10,358 nucleotides of DNA, taken from NCBI RefSeq assembly GCF_030530965.1, contig NZ_JAUMTY010000063.1:1-10358 (forward strand), given 5' to 3'. Below the pieces are notes generated by a model. That model was not told where the DNA came from. It saw only the letters and a list, made by a program, of their open reading frames with translations, and ran no database searches. The translations under genes were made by a program, and so were the position numbers. This document shows positions 1 through 6,704 of the stretch, piece after piece; the stretch's first letter is position 1; each line of letters begins with the position of its first letter. This DNA is from Corynebacterium sp. (GTDB taxonomy: Bacteria > Actinomycetota > Actinomycetes > Mycobacteriales > Mycobacteriaceae).

Positions 1-28
1 GAACCCGGAAACGAGAATAAGCGGGTTC
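1..28. repeat. Inverted repeat upstream of folD
   Basis: A perfect 7-bp inverted repeat, GAACCCG at 1-7 and CGGGTTC at 22-28, is separated by 14 bases. It lies directly before and partly within the promoter region of folD. It could be an operator or the stem of a terminator for a gene outside the window. There is no T-run of the classical kind after it on the plus strand, and the window edge prevents a decision. Confidence 0.5.
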
Positions 29-30
29 GT

Positions 31-43
31 TATACTGTCGGCA
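31..43 (+). promoter_or_regulatory. Candidate leaderless promoter of folD
   Basis: TATACT at 31-36 fits the corynebacterial TAnnnT -10 consensus and ends 6 bases before the folD ATG at 43. A transcript starting the usual 6-7 bases after the -10 box would begin at or one base before the start codon. No Shine-Dalgarno sequence precedes the ATG, which agrees with a leaderless mRNA. No convincing -35 box is seen. This is inferred from spacing only. Confidence 0.5.
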
Positions 44-897
44 TGGCTTCTTCGCTTGATGGACGTTTGTACCGCTCGGAGATCATCGAGGATCTCACCC
101 GTCGTGTCGCAGCGTTAAAAGATGTTGGTTACCAGCCGGGTTTAGGCACAGTGCTGGTTGGTAATGATCCCGGCAGCCAAGCGTACGTCCGCATGAAGCA
201 CAAGGACTGCGAGCAGATCGGCATCCGTTCCATTCGTAAGGATCTCCCGTCGGATATTTCCCAGGAGGACCTCTCTGCCGTTATCGATGAGCTCAATGCC
301 GACGATGCTTGCACCGGCTATATTGTGCAGCTCCCGTTGCCGAAGCATCTGGACGAAAACGCCGTGTTGGAGCAGATTGACCCGGAGAAAGACGCCGATG
401 GCCTGCATCCGGTGAACTTGGGGAAGCTGGTGCTGAATGAGCCGGCCCCGCTGCCGTGTACGCCCAATGGCTGCATTCATTTGTTGCGACGTTTCGGTGT
501 GGAACTCAATGGCGCGAAAGTCATCATTATCGGCAGGGGGATTACGGTTGGCCGGCCGCTCGGCTTGATGCTGACCCGTCGAAGTGAGAACAGCACGGTG
601 ACCCTGTGCCACACGGGGACAAAGGATGTGGCGGCCGAGACTCGCGCCGCCGACGTCGTTATTGCCGCAGCCGGTAAACCACACATGCTCACCGCTGACA
701 TGATTAAGCCCGGTGCAGCTGTGTTGGATGTGGGTGTTTCTCGTGTCGACGGTAAGCTGACCGGCGACGTTGCGCCCGATGTGTGGGACAAAGCAGCGTG
801 GGTGAGCCCGAACCCCGGGGGCGTCGGGCCCATGACGCGTTCATTCCTGATGGCGAATGTGGTGGAACGCGGTGAGCGTTTGGCGGGGATAGCTTAA
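43..897 (+). CDS. folD: FolD, methylene-THF dehydrogenase / methenyl-THF cyclohydrolase
   Basis: This bifunctional cytosolic enzyme oxidises 5,10-methylene-THF to methenyl-THF with NADP and hydrolyses that to 10-formyl-THF, feeding purine and formyl-methionine synthesis. The 284 residues match the usual family length. Visible signatures are the substrate-site YVRMK with catalytic Lys52, VQLPLP at 95-100, the PEKDADGLHP block at 114-123, the nucleotide-binding GRGITVGRP at 164-172 and, near the C-terminus, NPGGVGPMT. The Gly in GRG replaces the Ser of the E. coli-type GRS motif; I recall this being common in actinobacterial FolD. The ATG at 43 is chosen because LDGRLYR follows at once, as in homologues, and a -10 box lies 6 bases upstream. 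The stop overlaps the next start as TAATG, so the two genes are probably cotranscribed and translationally coupled. Confidence 0.97.
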   Translation: MASSLDGRLYRSEIIEDLTRRVAALKDVGYQPGLGTVLVGNDPGSQAYVRMKHKDCEQIGIRSIRKDLPSDISQEDLSAVIDELNADDACTGYIVQLPLPKHLDENAVLEQIDPEKDADGLHPVNLGKLVLNEPAPLPCTPNGCIHLLRRFGVELNGAKVIIIGRGITVGRPLGLMLTRRSENSTVTLCHTGTKDVAAETRAADVVIAAAGKPHMLTADMIKPGAAVLDVGVSRVDGKLTGDVAPDVWDKAAWVSPNPGGVGPMTRSFLMANVVERGERLAGIA

Positions 898-1289
898 TGA
901 GCGGCGCAGGGAAGACACCCATTCCCGACGCATACGTGAAGTGGGGGAACCACCTGAGGGGGACCACCTCGCAGAAGTCGATGCTGTCGAATCCTCACGA
1001 CGGGGACTTCGTCTCCCGGATCCCGTTGGTGTACCAGCGTATCGCGGTGGCCTTATTCGTGGTCGGGATGTCAGTTGCCGCGCTCTTCGTCGCGTTCGAG
1101 CACTGGCGTCGGGGGTCGTTCGTGATGGGGGCCAGCATGGTGTGGCTGGCCATCGCCCGGGCGACATGCGATTCGGAAACGCTCGGCGTTCTCTCCGTCC
1201 GATCCCGGCGCTTTGACGTCGCGTTTTGTTTCGGAGTGGGCCTGGTGGTGCTGTACTTAGCCGTGTCGATGGACGCGATGGCCGGGTAG
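897..1289 (+). CDS. Small DUF3017-like integral membrane protein
   Basis: This 130-residue protein has a polar N-terminus of about 45 residues followed by three hydrophobic stretches near 47-67, 75-90 and 107-125, so it should sit in the cytoplasmic membrane. Size, topology and position right behind folD match the actinobacterial DUF3017 family, whose function is not known. The ATG shares one base with the folD stop (TAATG). No strong Shine-Dalgarno is present, so translation probably depends on re-initiation after folD. A charged stretch, RSRR, precedes the last hydrophobic segment. Family assignment rests on memory of the gene order and hydropathy, not on catalytic motifs, so the membrane character is surer than the family name. 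The stop codon TAG sits in the loop of a perfect 6-bp hairpin. Confidence 0.8.
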   Translation: MSGAGKTPIPDAYVKWGNHLRGTTSQKSMLSNPHDGDFVSRIPLVYQRIAVALFVVGMSVAALFVAFEHWRRGSFVMGASMVWLAIARATCDSETLGVLSVRSRRFDVAFCFGVGLVVLYLAVSMDAMAG

Positions 1290-1327
1290 CCCGGCCGCGT
1301 CATCTAAACCGGCCGAGCCTCTCGGCC
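1281..1327. terminator. Double hairpin between convergent genes
   Basis: Two perfect hairpins lie between the convergent stops. The first pairs GCCGGG (1281-1286) with CCCGGC (1290-1295) and has the TAG stop of the upstream gene as its 3-base loop. The second pairs GGCCGAG (1311-1317) with CTCGGCC (1321-1327) around the loop CCT. Neither is followed by a clean U-tract, so they may be bidirectional weak terminators or act with Rho. Confidence 0.6.
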
Positions 1328-1336
1328 TCTCAACAC

Positions 1337-2950
1337 CTATTTCGGCGTAATCGTGATCCGCACGTTCTTGTCGTGCGCCGTGACATGCACCGTCGTGCCG
1401 TCCTTGGCTACCTCAGCCGTTCCACCTTCAACATTGATGCTGAACCCGTTGGGGTAGTTCACGGTAGGAACGACCACCTCGCTGGTGATGTCCTTATCGA
1501 ACGTCCCTTTACCGTCCACGCGATCCGTCGTCCAGCTGGCCGTGTAGGTTTTTGCCTTCGGATCCCAGTTTGTCGACGTCGGCGTTCCAGCAGCTGCACG
1601 GAGGTGCGGAGCGGCAACAATAGCGAGCTTGTCCTTGTTCACAGCGTCGGCAGTGACGGGTCCACCGACGGTCGGATCAGCGACAATTCCCTGTTCCTTC
1701 TGGTTTTGGGTGGTCGGATCGTCACATCCGCAGTAGGACCAGTACTGCCATCCGGTGAGGTGCTGGCGGGCCAGGTTAGTCACGCCGAGCAGGGTGTCGG
1801 CGTCGTCGGTCGCGCCGAATTCGGAGAGCAGCGTCGCCGAATTGTTAGCCGCGGATACCTTGTCGGCATTGTTAAAGGTGATGCCGTCGGGGATGGTGCA
1901 TCCGGTGTACGTGCCGGCGATGGCATTGGTCGGGCAGTACACGTGCCAGCTGAGCGCGGTTCCCGCAGATGCCGGGACTCGCGGCGCCGTCGGGCGAGTG
2001 TTGAAGCCCATGTTCCACATGGAGTAGGGCTCGTAGTGAACGATCGCCTGGGGGTCGGCGGCGGTGATGGAATCCGCGGCCTTTTGGTGGAGCGCGTCGA
2101 GGTGCTGGGTGGCCGCCCCACAATCACCGAGGGCGAGGTAGCACAGTGGGTAGGCGCTGCCGGGCCACGGCTCATTCATGATGTCGTACCCCATCATGCC
2201 TGGTAGCGAGCCCATTTTCTCAGCGACGTGCTTCCACATGGCGGCGTAGCGGTCTTGCAGGCCAACGCCACCGGGGCCGGGCTTGTTCGTCAGGAAGTTG
2301 TCGTAGGCGCGGATCAGGCCGATATTGACCGCTTGGTTAGTCGGGAAGCCGACTTTCAGAAGGCTCGGCAGGCCATCGTCGATAACCGCCCAATCCGGGG
2401 CGAACTCGCCTTCGAACTTCTCGTTGTACATGTCCTGGTGAGCGTCGATCAGCGTCATGATGCCGCGTTTGCTCAGCATTGTGACGGTGTTCGCGATGGA
2501 GTCCAGGTAAGCGTCGTCGTACTGTCCCGGTTCCGGTTCGACAGCTTTCCAAATGATGCCCAGGCGGACGGAATCAAAACCTTCCTTGGCCAGCCAGTCG
2601 GCGTCGTCCTCGTTGAAGCCACCGGCTTCGGCGGTGTACGGCGGGTGTTTGTACACCATGTTGACGCCCTGGGTGAGGACCGCGCGACCACTGCCGTCGG
2701 TGTACCATTTCCCGCTTTGCCCGATGTGCCCTCGGGCGGTGATGGACGCCGGTTCCTGTTGGCTTCCGGCGAGTGCCGTGCGTGGTATCAGAGTCATTGC
2801 CGACGCCACCAGCACGGCGGCTGCGATGATGGCGAACAGTGCGCGACTATGTGTTGCCAATAATCCACGGGTACGTGTTGCGAACGATGCGCGGTGTGGC
2901 GCGGGGGAGCTGCTCGGGCGGGGGAGTGCGCCCGGGGAATGAGTTTTCAT
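1337..2950 (-). CDS. Secreted GH5 endoglycoceramidase-type hydrolase
   Basis: This 537-residue exported glycosidase would cleave the bond between oligosaccharide and ceramide of glycosphingolipids. After a long basic n-region, a hydrophobic segment at about 37-55 and a likely cleavage after TALA (near 61), a GH5 barrel follows. It shows DAHQDMY at 169-175, acid/base Glu260 in MNEP, WHVYCP at 335-340, nucleophile Glu377 in LLSEFGA and WQYWSY at 401-406. A C-terminal beta-sandwich-like region covers about 445-537. DxHQDMY and MNEP are hallmarks of endoglycoceramidases of Rhodococcus type. A longer frame begins at a GTG at 3016, but the ATG at 2950 is preferred. It gives a normal signal peptide and a TACGAT box lies 7 bases before it. 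A simple glucosylceramidase specificity is an alternative. The gene is monocistronic. Confidence 0.88.
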   Translation of the reverse strand: MKTHSPGALPRPSSSPAPHRASFATRTRGLLATHSRALFAIIAAAVLVASAMTLIPRTALAGSQQEPASITARGHIGQSGKWYTDGSGRAVLTQGVNMVYKHPPYTAEAGGFNEDDADWLAKEGFDSVRLGIIWKAVEPEPGQYDDAYLDSIANTVTMLSKRGIMTLIDAHQDMYNEKFEGEFAPDWAVIDDGLPSLLKVGFPTNQAVNIGLIRAYDNFLTNKPGPGGVGLQDRYAAMWKHVAEKMGSLPGMMGYDIMNEPWPGSAYPLCYLALGDCGAATQHLDALHQKAADSITAADPQAIVHYEPYSMWNMGFNTRPTAPRVPASAGTALSWHVYCPTNAIAGTYTGCTIPDGITFNNADKVSAANNSATLLSEFGATDDADTLLGVTNLARQHLTGWQYWSYCGCDDPTTQNQKEQGIVADPTVGGPVTADAVNKDKLAIVAAPHLRAAAGTPTSTNWDPKAKTYTASWTTDRVDGKGTFDKDITSEVVVPTVNYPNGFSINVEGGTAEVAKDGTTVHVTAHDKNVRITITPK

Positions 2951-2963
2951 AGTTGTTATCGTA
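2950..2963 (-). promoter_or_regulatory. Candidate leaderless promoter of the glycoceramidase gene
   Basis: On the minus strand TACGAT (2963-2958) is followed by 7 bases and then the ATG at 2950, so the predicted transcript starts at the A of the start codon. No Shine-Dalgarno is present. The same TACGAT-N7-ATG arrangement occurs before mntR. No good -35 box is seen. Confidence 0.45.
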
Positions 2964-3083
2964 CTGTGCGCGTGTGTGGTTCGGTGCACCAGAATGTGGG
3001 TAGTGGAAGGGCTCACGAGCGGGCGTTAGGGTAGGGACGTTGTGCTTAGGCGGTCGGCCCGCGAGCACGTCGCTTTATCGATG

Positions 3084-3089
3084 AGGAGG
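3084..3089 (+). promoter_or_regulatory. Ribosome binding site of the GNAT gene
   Basis: AGGAGG at 3084-3089 lies 11 bases before the ATG at 3101, which is slightly long spacing. It supports this start over the internal GTG at 3167, which is nearer the conserved N-terminus of the fold. Confidence 0.65.
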
Positions 3090-3100
3090 TTAAAAGAAGA

Positions 3101-3652
3101 ATGGCAGGGGTTTCACACGTTTCAGGCGCTTCCCGTGGTTCAGCGGTTTCCCGTGGTGACGAGGATGTGACGATCCGGCGTGCTCAGGAGGAGGATAGGG
3201 ATTTCCTGATCCGCATGAATCACTTGACGGAGACGTGGGGCGATGAGGACGCTGCCCAGAAGCGGGACTTTTCCGAATCCGACCGTCACTACGTCGGCAA
3301 GTGGACACCTGACCAGGGCGGAGTGATTGCGGTTCGGGATGATGAGCCGATTGGTGCGGCGTGGTTGCGTACGTTTACCGCGGAGGATCCGGGGACCGGT
3401 TTCGTGGAGGAGAAGTACCCGGAGGTGGCCATTGCTCTGGCACCAGGTCACACTGGCGGGGGCCTCGGCCGTCGTTTATTGACGGCTGCGCTGGAGCAGG
3501 CGCGGGATGATGGGCGCCTCGGAGTGAGTTTGTGTGTAGAGAAGGGCAATGACCGTGCCCAGGCCTTGTATGAGAAACTTGGTTTCCGCTACGTGACGAC
3601 GAGGGAGTCTGAGGGTAGTACATACACGGTGATGGTTCACACCTATGAATGA
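3101..3652 (+). CDS. GNAT family N-acetyltransferase
   Basis: This 183-residue cytoplasmic protein would transfer an acetyl group from acetyl-CoA to an amine. The fold begins at about residue 23 with VTIRRAQEEDRDFL, typical of GNAT strand 1. The acetyl-CoA pyrophosphate loop is HTGGGLGRRLL at 117-127, close to the Q/RxxGxG/A motif A, after strand EVAIALAP. Motif B, NDRAQALYEKLGFRYV at 150-165, closes the domain. The acceptor cannot be told from sequence; small molecules such as amines or antibiotics, or protein termini, are all possible. The first 22 residues are Ser/Gly rich and look disordered, so translation could instead start at GTG 3167, although the AGGAGG favours ATG 3101. glsA follows 26 bases downstream without an obvious promoter, so the pair is probably an operon. 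Confidence 0.88.
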   Translation: MAGVSHVSGASRGSAVSRGDEDVTIRRAQEEDRDFLIRMNHLTETWGDEDAAQKRDFSESDRHYVGKWTPDQGGVIAVRDDEPIGAAWLRTFTAEDPGTGFVEEKYPEVAIALAPGHTGGGLGRRLLTAALEQARDDGRLGVSLCVEKGNDRAQALYEKLGFRYVTTRESEGSTYTVMVHTYE

Positions 3653-3666
3653 TCGATGAATGATCG
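3645..3666 (+). repeat. Tandem 11-bp duplication at the GNAT stop codon
   Basis: ATGAATGATCG at 3645-3655 is repeated exactly at 3656-3666. The GNAT stop TGA (3650-3652) lies in the first copy and a second TGA in the next copy. It separates the GNAT stop from the weak GGAG of glsA and looks like a slippage duplication. Confidence 0.75.
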
Positions 3667-3678
3667 GAGCAAAACTCT

Positions 3679-5064
3679 ATGAAATCCATGGTCACTGATT
3701 ATTTGGACGAGGTTCTCGAGGACGTTCGCCCAGGTGATCGGGGTGCTCCCGCGAGCTACATTCCGGAACTGGCCAATGTTGACCCCGAGAGATTCGGTGT
3801 CAGCTTGGCGACGATCGACGGCAAAGTGTACGGCTCGGGCGATACGGAGACCGAGTTCACCATTCAGTCGATCGCGAAGCCCTTTGTGTATGCGCTCGCC
3901 CTGGAAGACCGTGGTTTTCGCGATGTCTTGAAGCGTGTCAGCGTGGAACCGTCCGGTGAGGCTTTCAACGAGGTGTCCCTGGACGAGGAGGGTCGCCCGC
4001 TCAATCCGATGATTAATGCGGGCGCGCTGACGACGCATTCCTTGGTGGGCGGCGACGATTGGACCCAGGGGCAGCGCCTTCAGCGGATCATCGACGGTTT
4101 GTCGGCCTTCGCAGGCCGTCGGCTGCAGGTCGATGAGCGGGTGTGCGGTTCAGAGCTGGACCACGCCCACCGGAACTTGTCCATCGCCCACATGCTCCGC
4201 AGCTACGACATATTCCCCCAGGACCCGCGCGTGATCGTGGAGGGCTACACGCGGTCCTGCTCTCTTCTGGTATCGACGCGGGACCTGGCGATCATGGCCG
4301 CGACCTTGGCGAATAAGGGCATCAACCCGATCACCGGTGAGAAAGTGGTGTCGGGTCGCGTGGTCCGCCAGGTGTTGAGCGTCATGACGACGTGCGGCAT
4401 GTATGATGCTGCGGGCGACTGGGTGACCCAGGTCGGCATCCCGGCTAAGTCGGGCGTCGCGGGTGGTTTGATCGGCGCGTTGCCTGGTCAGATTGGGGTG
4501 GCGACGTTCTCGCCTCGGCTGGACGAACATGGCAATAGTGTGCGCGGTGTCCGTCTGTTTGAGCGGATGTCCCGGGACATGGGGATCCACCTCATGGAGG
4601 TTCCGCCGTCGGTGCAGACGGTGATCCGGAACACGACGGTGCTGGTCCAGGACCTGACTGACGACGAAAAGGCGCAGGGGGTGAAGCCGCAAAAGATCAA
4701 GGTCTATTCGATCCAGGGGAGTTTGCGTTTCGCCGGTGCAGAGAAAATTGTCCGCGAGTTCTCTAGCACGACGATTAAAGAGCCGGCTGTGGCCCTGGAC
4801 CTGACCGATGTTCACGCGTTGGATGGGGTCGCGCGGCGCATGATTCTGGAGGTGGCGCGTCGGTTAACTCTGGACGGGAAGCGCGTATATCTGATCGACC
4901 CGGCCGATGTTATTCCGAAGCCTGACCCCGGTGATGGTGGGCAGGTCATTGTGGTCCAGGATCGCGCGGAGCTCAGGGCCCACCAGCCTGAGAAGCGTAA
5001 GAAAGGGAAGAAGGGTAAGGCCGCCAAGTCCGCTAAGAAAGGGAAGAAGGGGACGAAGAAATAG
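3679..5064 (+). CDS. glsA: Glutaminase GlsA with STAS-like domain and lysine-rich tail
   Basis: This enzyme hydrolyses glutamine to glutamate and ammonia with a serine beta-lactamase-like fold. Residues 1-310 hold the catalytic domain: Ser64-I-A-Lys67 (SxxK) in QSIAKPF, NPMINAG at 109-115, GYTRS at 189-193 and AKSGVAGG at 256-263. Residues about 340-425 resemble a STAS domain (VALDLTDVHALDGVARRM), an arrangement known from the salt-tolerant Micrococcus luteus glutaminase. The usual phosphorylatable Ser/Thr after the conserved Asp is not seen here (LDGVA). The last 25 residues are almost all Lys, Gly and Ala, partly from a duplicated 18-bp DNA unit; such a tail could bind nucleic acid or acidic lipid, but that is only inference. 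At 461 residues it is longer than the roughly 310 of E. coli or B. subtilis enzymes. A weak GGAG precedes the ATG. The gene probably belongs to an operon with the GNAT gene. Confidence 0.95.
   Translation: MKSMVTDYLDEVLEDVRPGDRGAPASYIPELANVDPERFGVSLATIDGKVYGSGDTETEFTIQSIAKPFVYALALEDRGFRDVLKRVSVEPSGEAFNEVSLDEEGRPLNPMINAGALTTHSLVGGDDWTQGQRLQRIIDGLSAFAGRRLQVDERVCGSELDHAHRNLSIAHMLRSYDIFPQDPRVIVEGYTRSCSLLVSTRDLAIMAATLANKGINPITGEKVVSGRVVRQVLSVMTTCGMYDAAGDWVTQVGIPAKSGVAGGLIGALPGQIGVATFSPRLDEHGNSVRGVRLFERMSRDMGIHLMEVPPSVQTVIRNTTVLVQDLTDDEKAQGVKPQKIKVYSIQGSLRFAGAEKIVREFSSTTIKEPAVALDLTDVHALDGVARRMILEVARRLTLDGKRVYLIDPADVIPKPDPGDGGQVIVVQDRAELRAHQPEKRKKGKKGKAAKSAKKGKKGTKK
4998..5051 (+). repeat. Duplicated 18-bp unit coding the lysine tail of GlsA
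   Basis: TAAGAAAGGGAAGAAGGG occurs exactly at 4998-5015 and again at 5034-5051, a 36-base offset. Both copies are in the same reading frame and encode the KKGKKG blocks, giving a strongly purine-rich sense strand at the end of glsA. Confidence 0.85.
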
Positions 5065-5070
5065 CCGACG

Positions 5071-5976
5071 TTAGGCTTGTTGAGCCCGGTGCCGCACACG
5101 CGATACCCAGTGTTTCGTCGCAAATACGACCATGAATGTGCAGCCCTGCACGACGACGATCGTGCCTCCGCTGGATACGTCGGTCCAGTAGCTGATTAGC
5201 AGGCCGGTCATGGCGGTCACCCAGCTGATAACCGGCGTCCAGATGAGCGTGCTGCGCATGCGCGCGAAAATGAGAAGGCTGATCGCGCCGGGTGTGATCA
5301 GCATGGCGACAACGAGGATCACGCCCACTGCCTGCATCGACGCCACAATGACGAGCGCGAGCATGGTCAGCATGAATCCATGCATGAGTGTGGGATTGAT
5401 GCCGAGCGACCGGGCGTTGATCGCGTCGAAACTCCAAAGAGTAATGTCCCGCCGTTTAATCAGGACAAGTGCCGACGCAAGCAGCGCGATGACGACAACC
5501 TGGATGAGGGCGGATTGCCGCACACCCAGGAGATTTCCGAAAAGGATGGAGTGCAGGTCGGTTGTCGACGGCGTCATGGAGATGAGTACCAGACCGAACG
5601 CGAAGAATGTGGTGAAGACGATGCCGATGGCGGTGTCGTCCTTGAGGTTCGTTTTCCCGCGGATGGTTCCGATAAGGCCGACGGTGAGCAGTGCGGCGAT
5701 CAGCGCGCCGATAGAAAACGGGATGCCGAGGATGTAGGAGATCACGACGCCGGGGAGGACGGCGTGCGAGATCGCATCGCCTAAGAGCGACCATCCCAGC
5801 AGGATTATCCAGGCGGAGAGAAGTCCGGTGCACAGTGCCGTCACGGATGTGACGATGACAGCGCGCCGCATGAAGCTATAGGTGAATGGTTCGATAAACG
5901 CTGATGCGAGTGATGCGTGGATCGGTGCGCCAGAAAACGTGTCAGGGAACGCGCCGGTTAACGCAAAGGGGTTCAT
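5071..5976 (-). CDS. Metal ABC transporter permease (ABC-3 family, Mn/Fe type)
   Basis: This 301-residue integral membrane protein forms the channel of a manganese or iron importer with the ATPase and lipoprotein encoded upstream. About eight hydrophobic segments are visible from residue 38 on. Family hallmarks are GWSLLGDAISHAVLPGVV at 61-78, DDTAIGIVFTTFFAFGLVLIS at 113-133 in the cytoplasmic coupling region and following helix, and the glycine-rich VGVILVVAMLITPGA at 217-231. The first 30 residues are longer than in many homologues. The ATG is kept because it forms an ATGA overlap of 4 bases with the ATPase stop, which indicates translational coupling. The stop TAA lies 6 bp from the convergent glsA stop, leaving no room for a separate terminator. 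The name MntB or MntC depends on the species convention, so none is given. Confidence 0.94.
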   Translation of the reverse strand: MNPFALTGAFPDTFSGAPIHASLASAFIEPFTYSFMRRAVIVTSVTALCTGLLSAWIILLGWSLLGDAISHAVLPGVVISYILGIPFSIGALIAALLTVGLIGTIRGKTNLKDDTAIGIVFTTFFAFGLVLISMTPSTTDLHSILFGNLLGVRQSALIQVVVIALLASALVLIKRRDITLWSFDAINARSLGINPTLMHGFMLTMLALVIVASMQAVGVILVVAMLITPGAISLLIFARMRSTLIWTPVISWVTAMTGLLISYWTDVSSGGTIVVVQGCTFMVVFATKHWVSRVRHRAQQA

Positions 5977-6704
5977 TCTGCGTCGCCGTCCTTCCTCATA
6001 TCCTCCATCAGGGCGGTCCCCAACAAAACGCTGGGTGACGCGGCGAAGAGCGTGTCGTCCGGAGCCCCGTCGCTAATAATTGTTTTTTGTAGGACAACAA
6101 TCCGATCCATCGAGCGAAGCGTGCCGAGGTGGTGCGTCGAGAGCAGGATGAGTGCGCCGCGATCGCGCCGGGCGGTGAGCACGCGGAACAGCACTTCTTC
6201 GGTGTCCTGATCAACGCCGGCGAAGGGCTCGTCCAAGATGAGGATCGGCGCCTGGGTGGCGAGTGCACGGGCGATGAAAACGCGCTTCTTCTGCCCTCCG
6301 GAGAGCTGCCGGATGGACCGGGGGGCGTAAGCGGTCATTCCTACGCTGGCCAGGGCCTCGTCGGCAGTGGTTTTGTCGTCGCGAGTGGGGTGCCGGAATG
6401 CGGTGAGGACAACGTCGCGCACGGTCATGGGGAAATCCCAGTTCACGGCCTCGGTTTGCGGCATGTAGGTGATGCGCCCGTCGACGGTCAGGGTGCCGGT
6501 GGTGGGGCGCAGTTGGCCGGTGATGGCGTTGAATAGCGTCGATTTGCCGGCGCCGTTCGCCCCGATGATCGCGGTCATGGTTCCGGGGAAGAATGACGCG
6601 GTGACGTCGCGCAGTGCGGTCACCGGTTCCCCCGAGTTGTGCGTGTAGGTCACTCCGAGATTATCGACGCTGACCAGGGGTTTTCGCGGTGTTTCGGCCT
6701 GCAT
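5973..6704 (-). CDS. Metal ABC transporter ATP-binding protein (Mn/Fe type)
   Basis: This 243-residue cytoplasmic ATPase powers the metal importer. It has Walker A GANGAGKST at 48-56, Q-loop MPQ with Gln83, signature LSGGQ at 134-138, Walker B LILDEP at 155-160 and the switch histidine in STHH near 191. The segment MPQTEAVNWDFPMTVRDVV is characteristic of the MntA/SitB/ZnuC group. The open frame continues upstream to 7214, but only in antisense-type low-complexity Arg-rich residues. The ATG at 6704 is correct because it begins the domain directly and shares one base with the stop of the binding-protein gene (TAATG). The downstream permease starts in a 4-base overlap, so the three genes form one tightly coupled operon. 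Confidence 0.96.
   Translation of the reverse strand: MQAETPRKPLVSVDNLGVTYTHNSGEPVTALRDVTASFFPGTMTAIIGANGAGKSTLFNAITGQLRPTTGTLTVDGRITYMPQTEAVNWDFPMTVRDVVLTAFRHPTRDDKTTADEALASVGMTAYAPRSIRQLSGGQKKRVFIARALATQAPILILDEPFAGVDQDTEEVLFRVLTARRDRGALILLSTHHLGTLRSMDRIVVLQKTIISDGAPDDTLFAASPSVLLGTALMEDMRKDGDAE

Noticed and set aside
142..684. 180-codon antisense frame within folD
   Set aside because: It is a shadow of the folD coding pattern with no supporting start signal or motif.
1226..2206. Open frame of 326 codons on the plus strand, antisense to the glycoceramidase gene
   Set aside because: It is Arg/Val/Gly rich, has no recognisable domain or ribosome binding site, and mirrors the codon pattern of the well-supported gene on the other strand.
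2951..3016. Longer glycoceramidase start at GTG 3016
   Set aside because: It adds 22 Thr/His-rich residues before the signal peptide, has no Shine-Dalgarno, and the ATG at 2950 has a -10 box at leaderless spacing.
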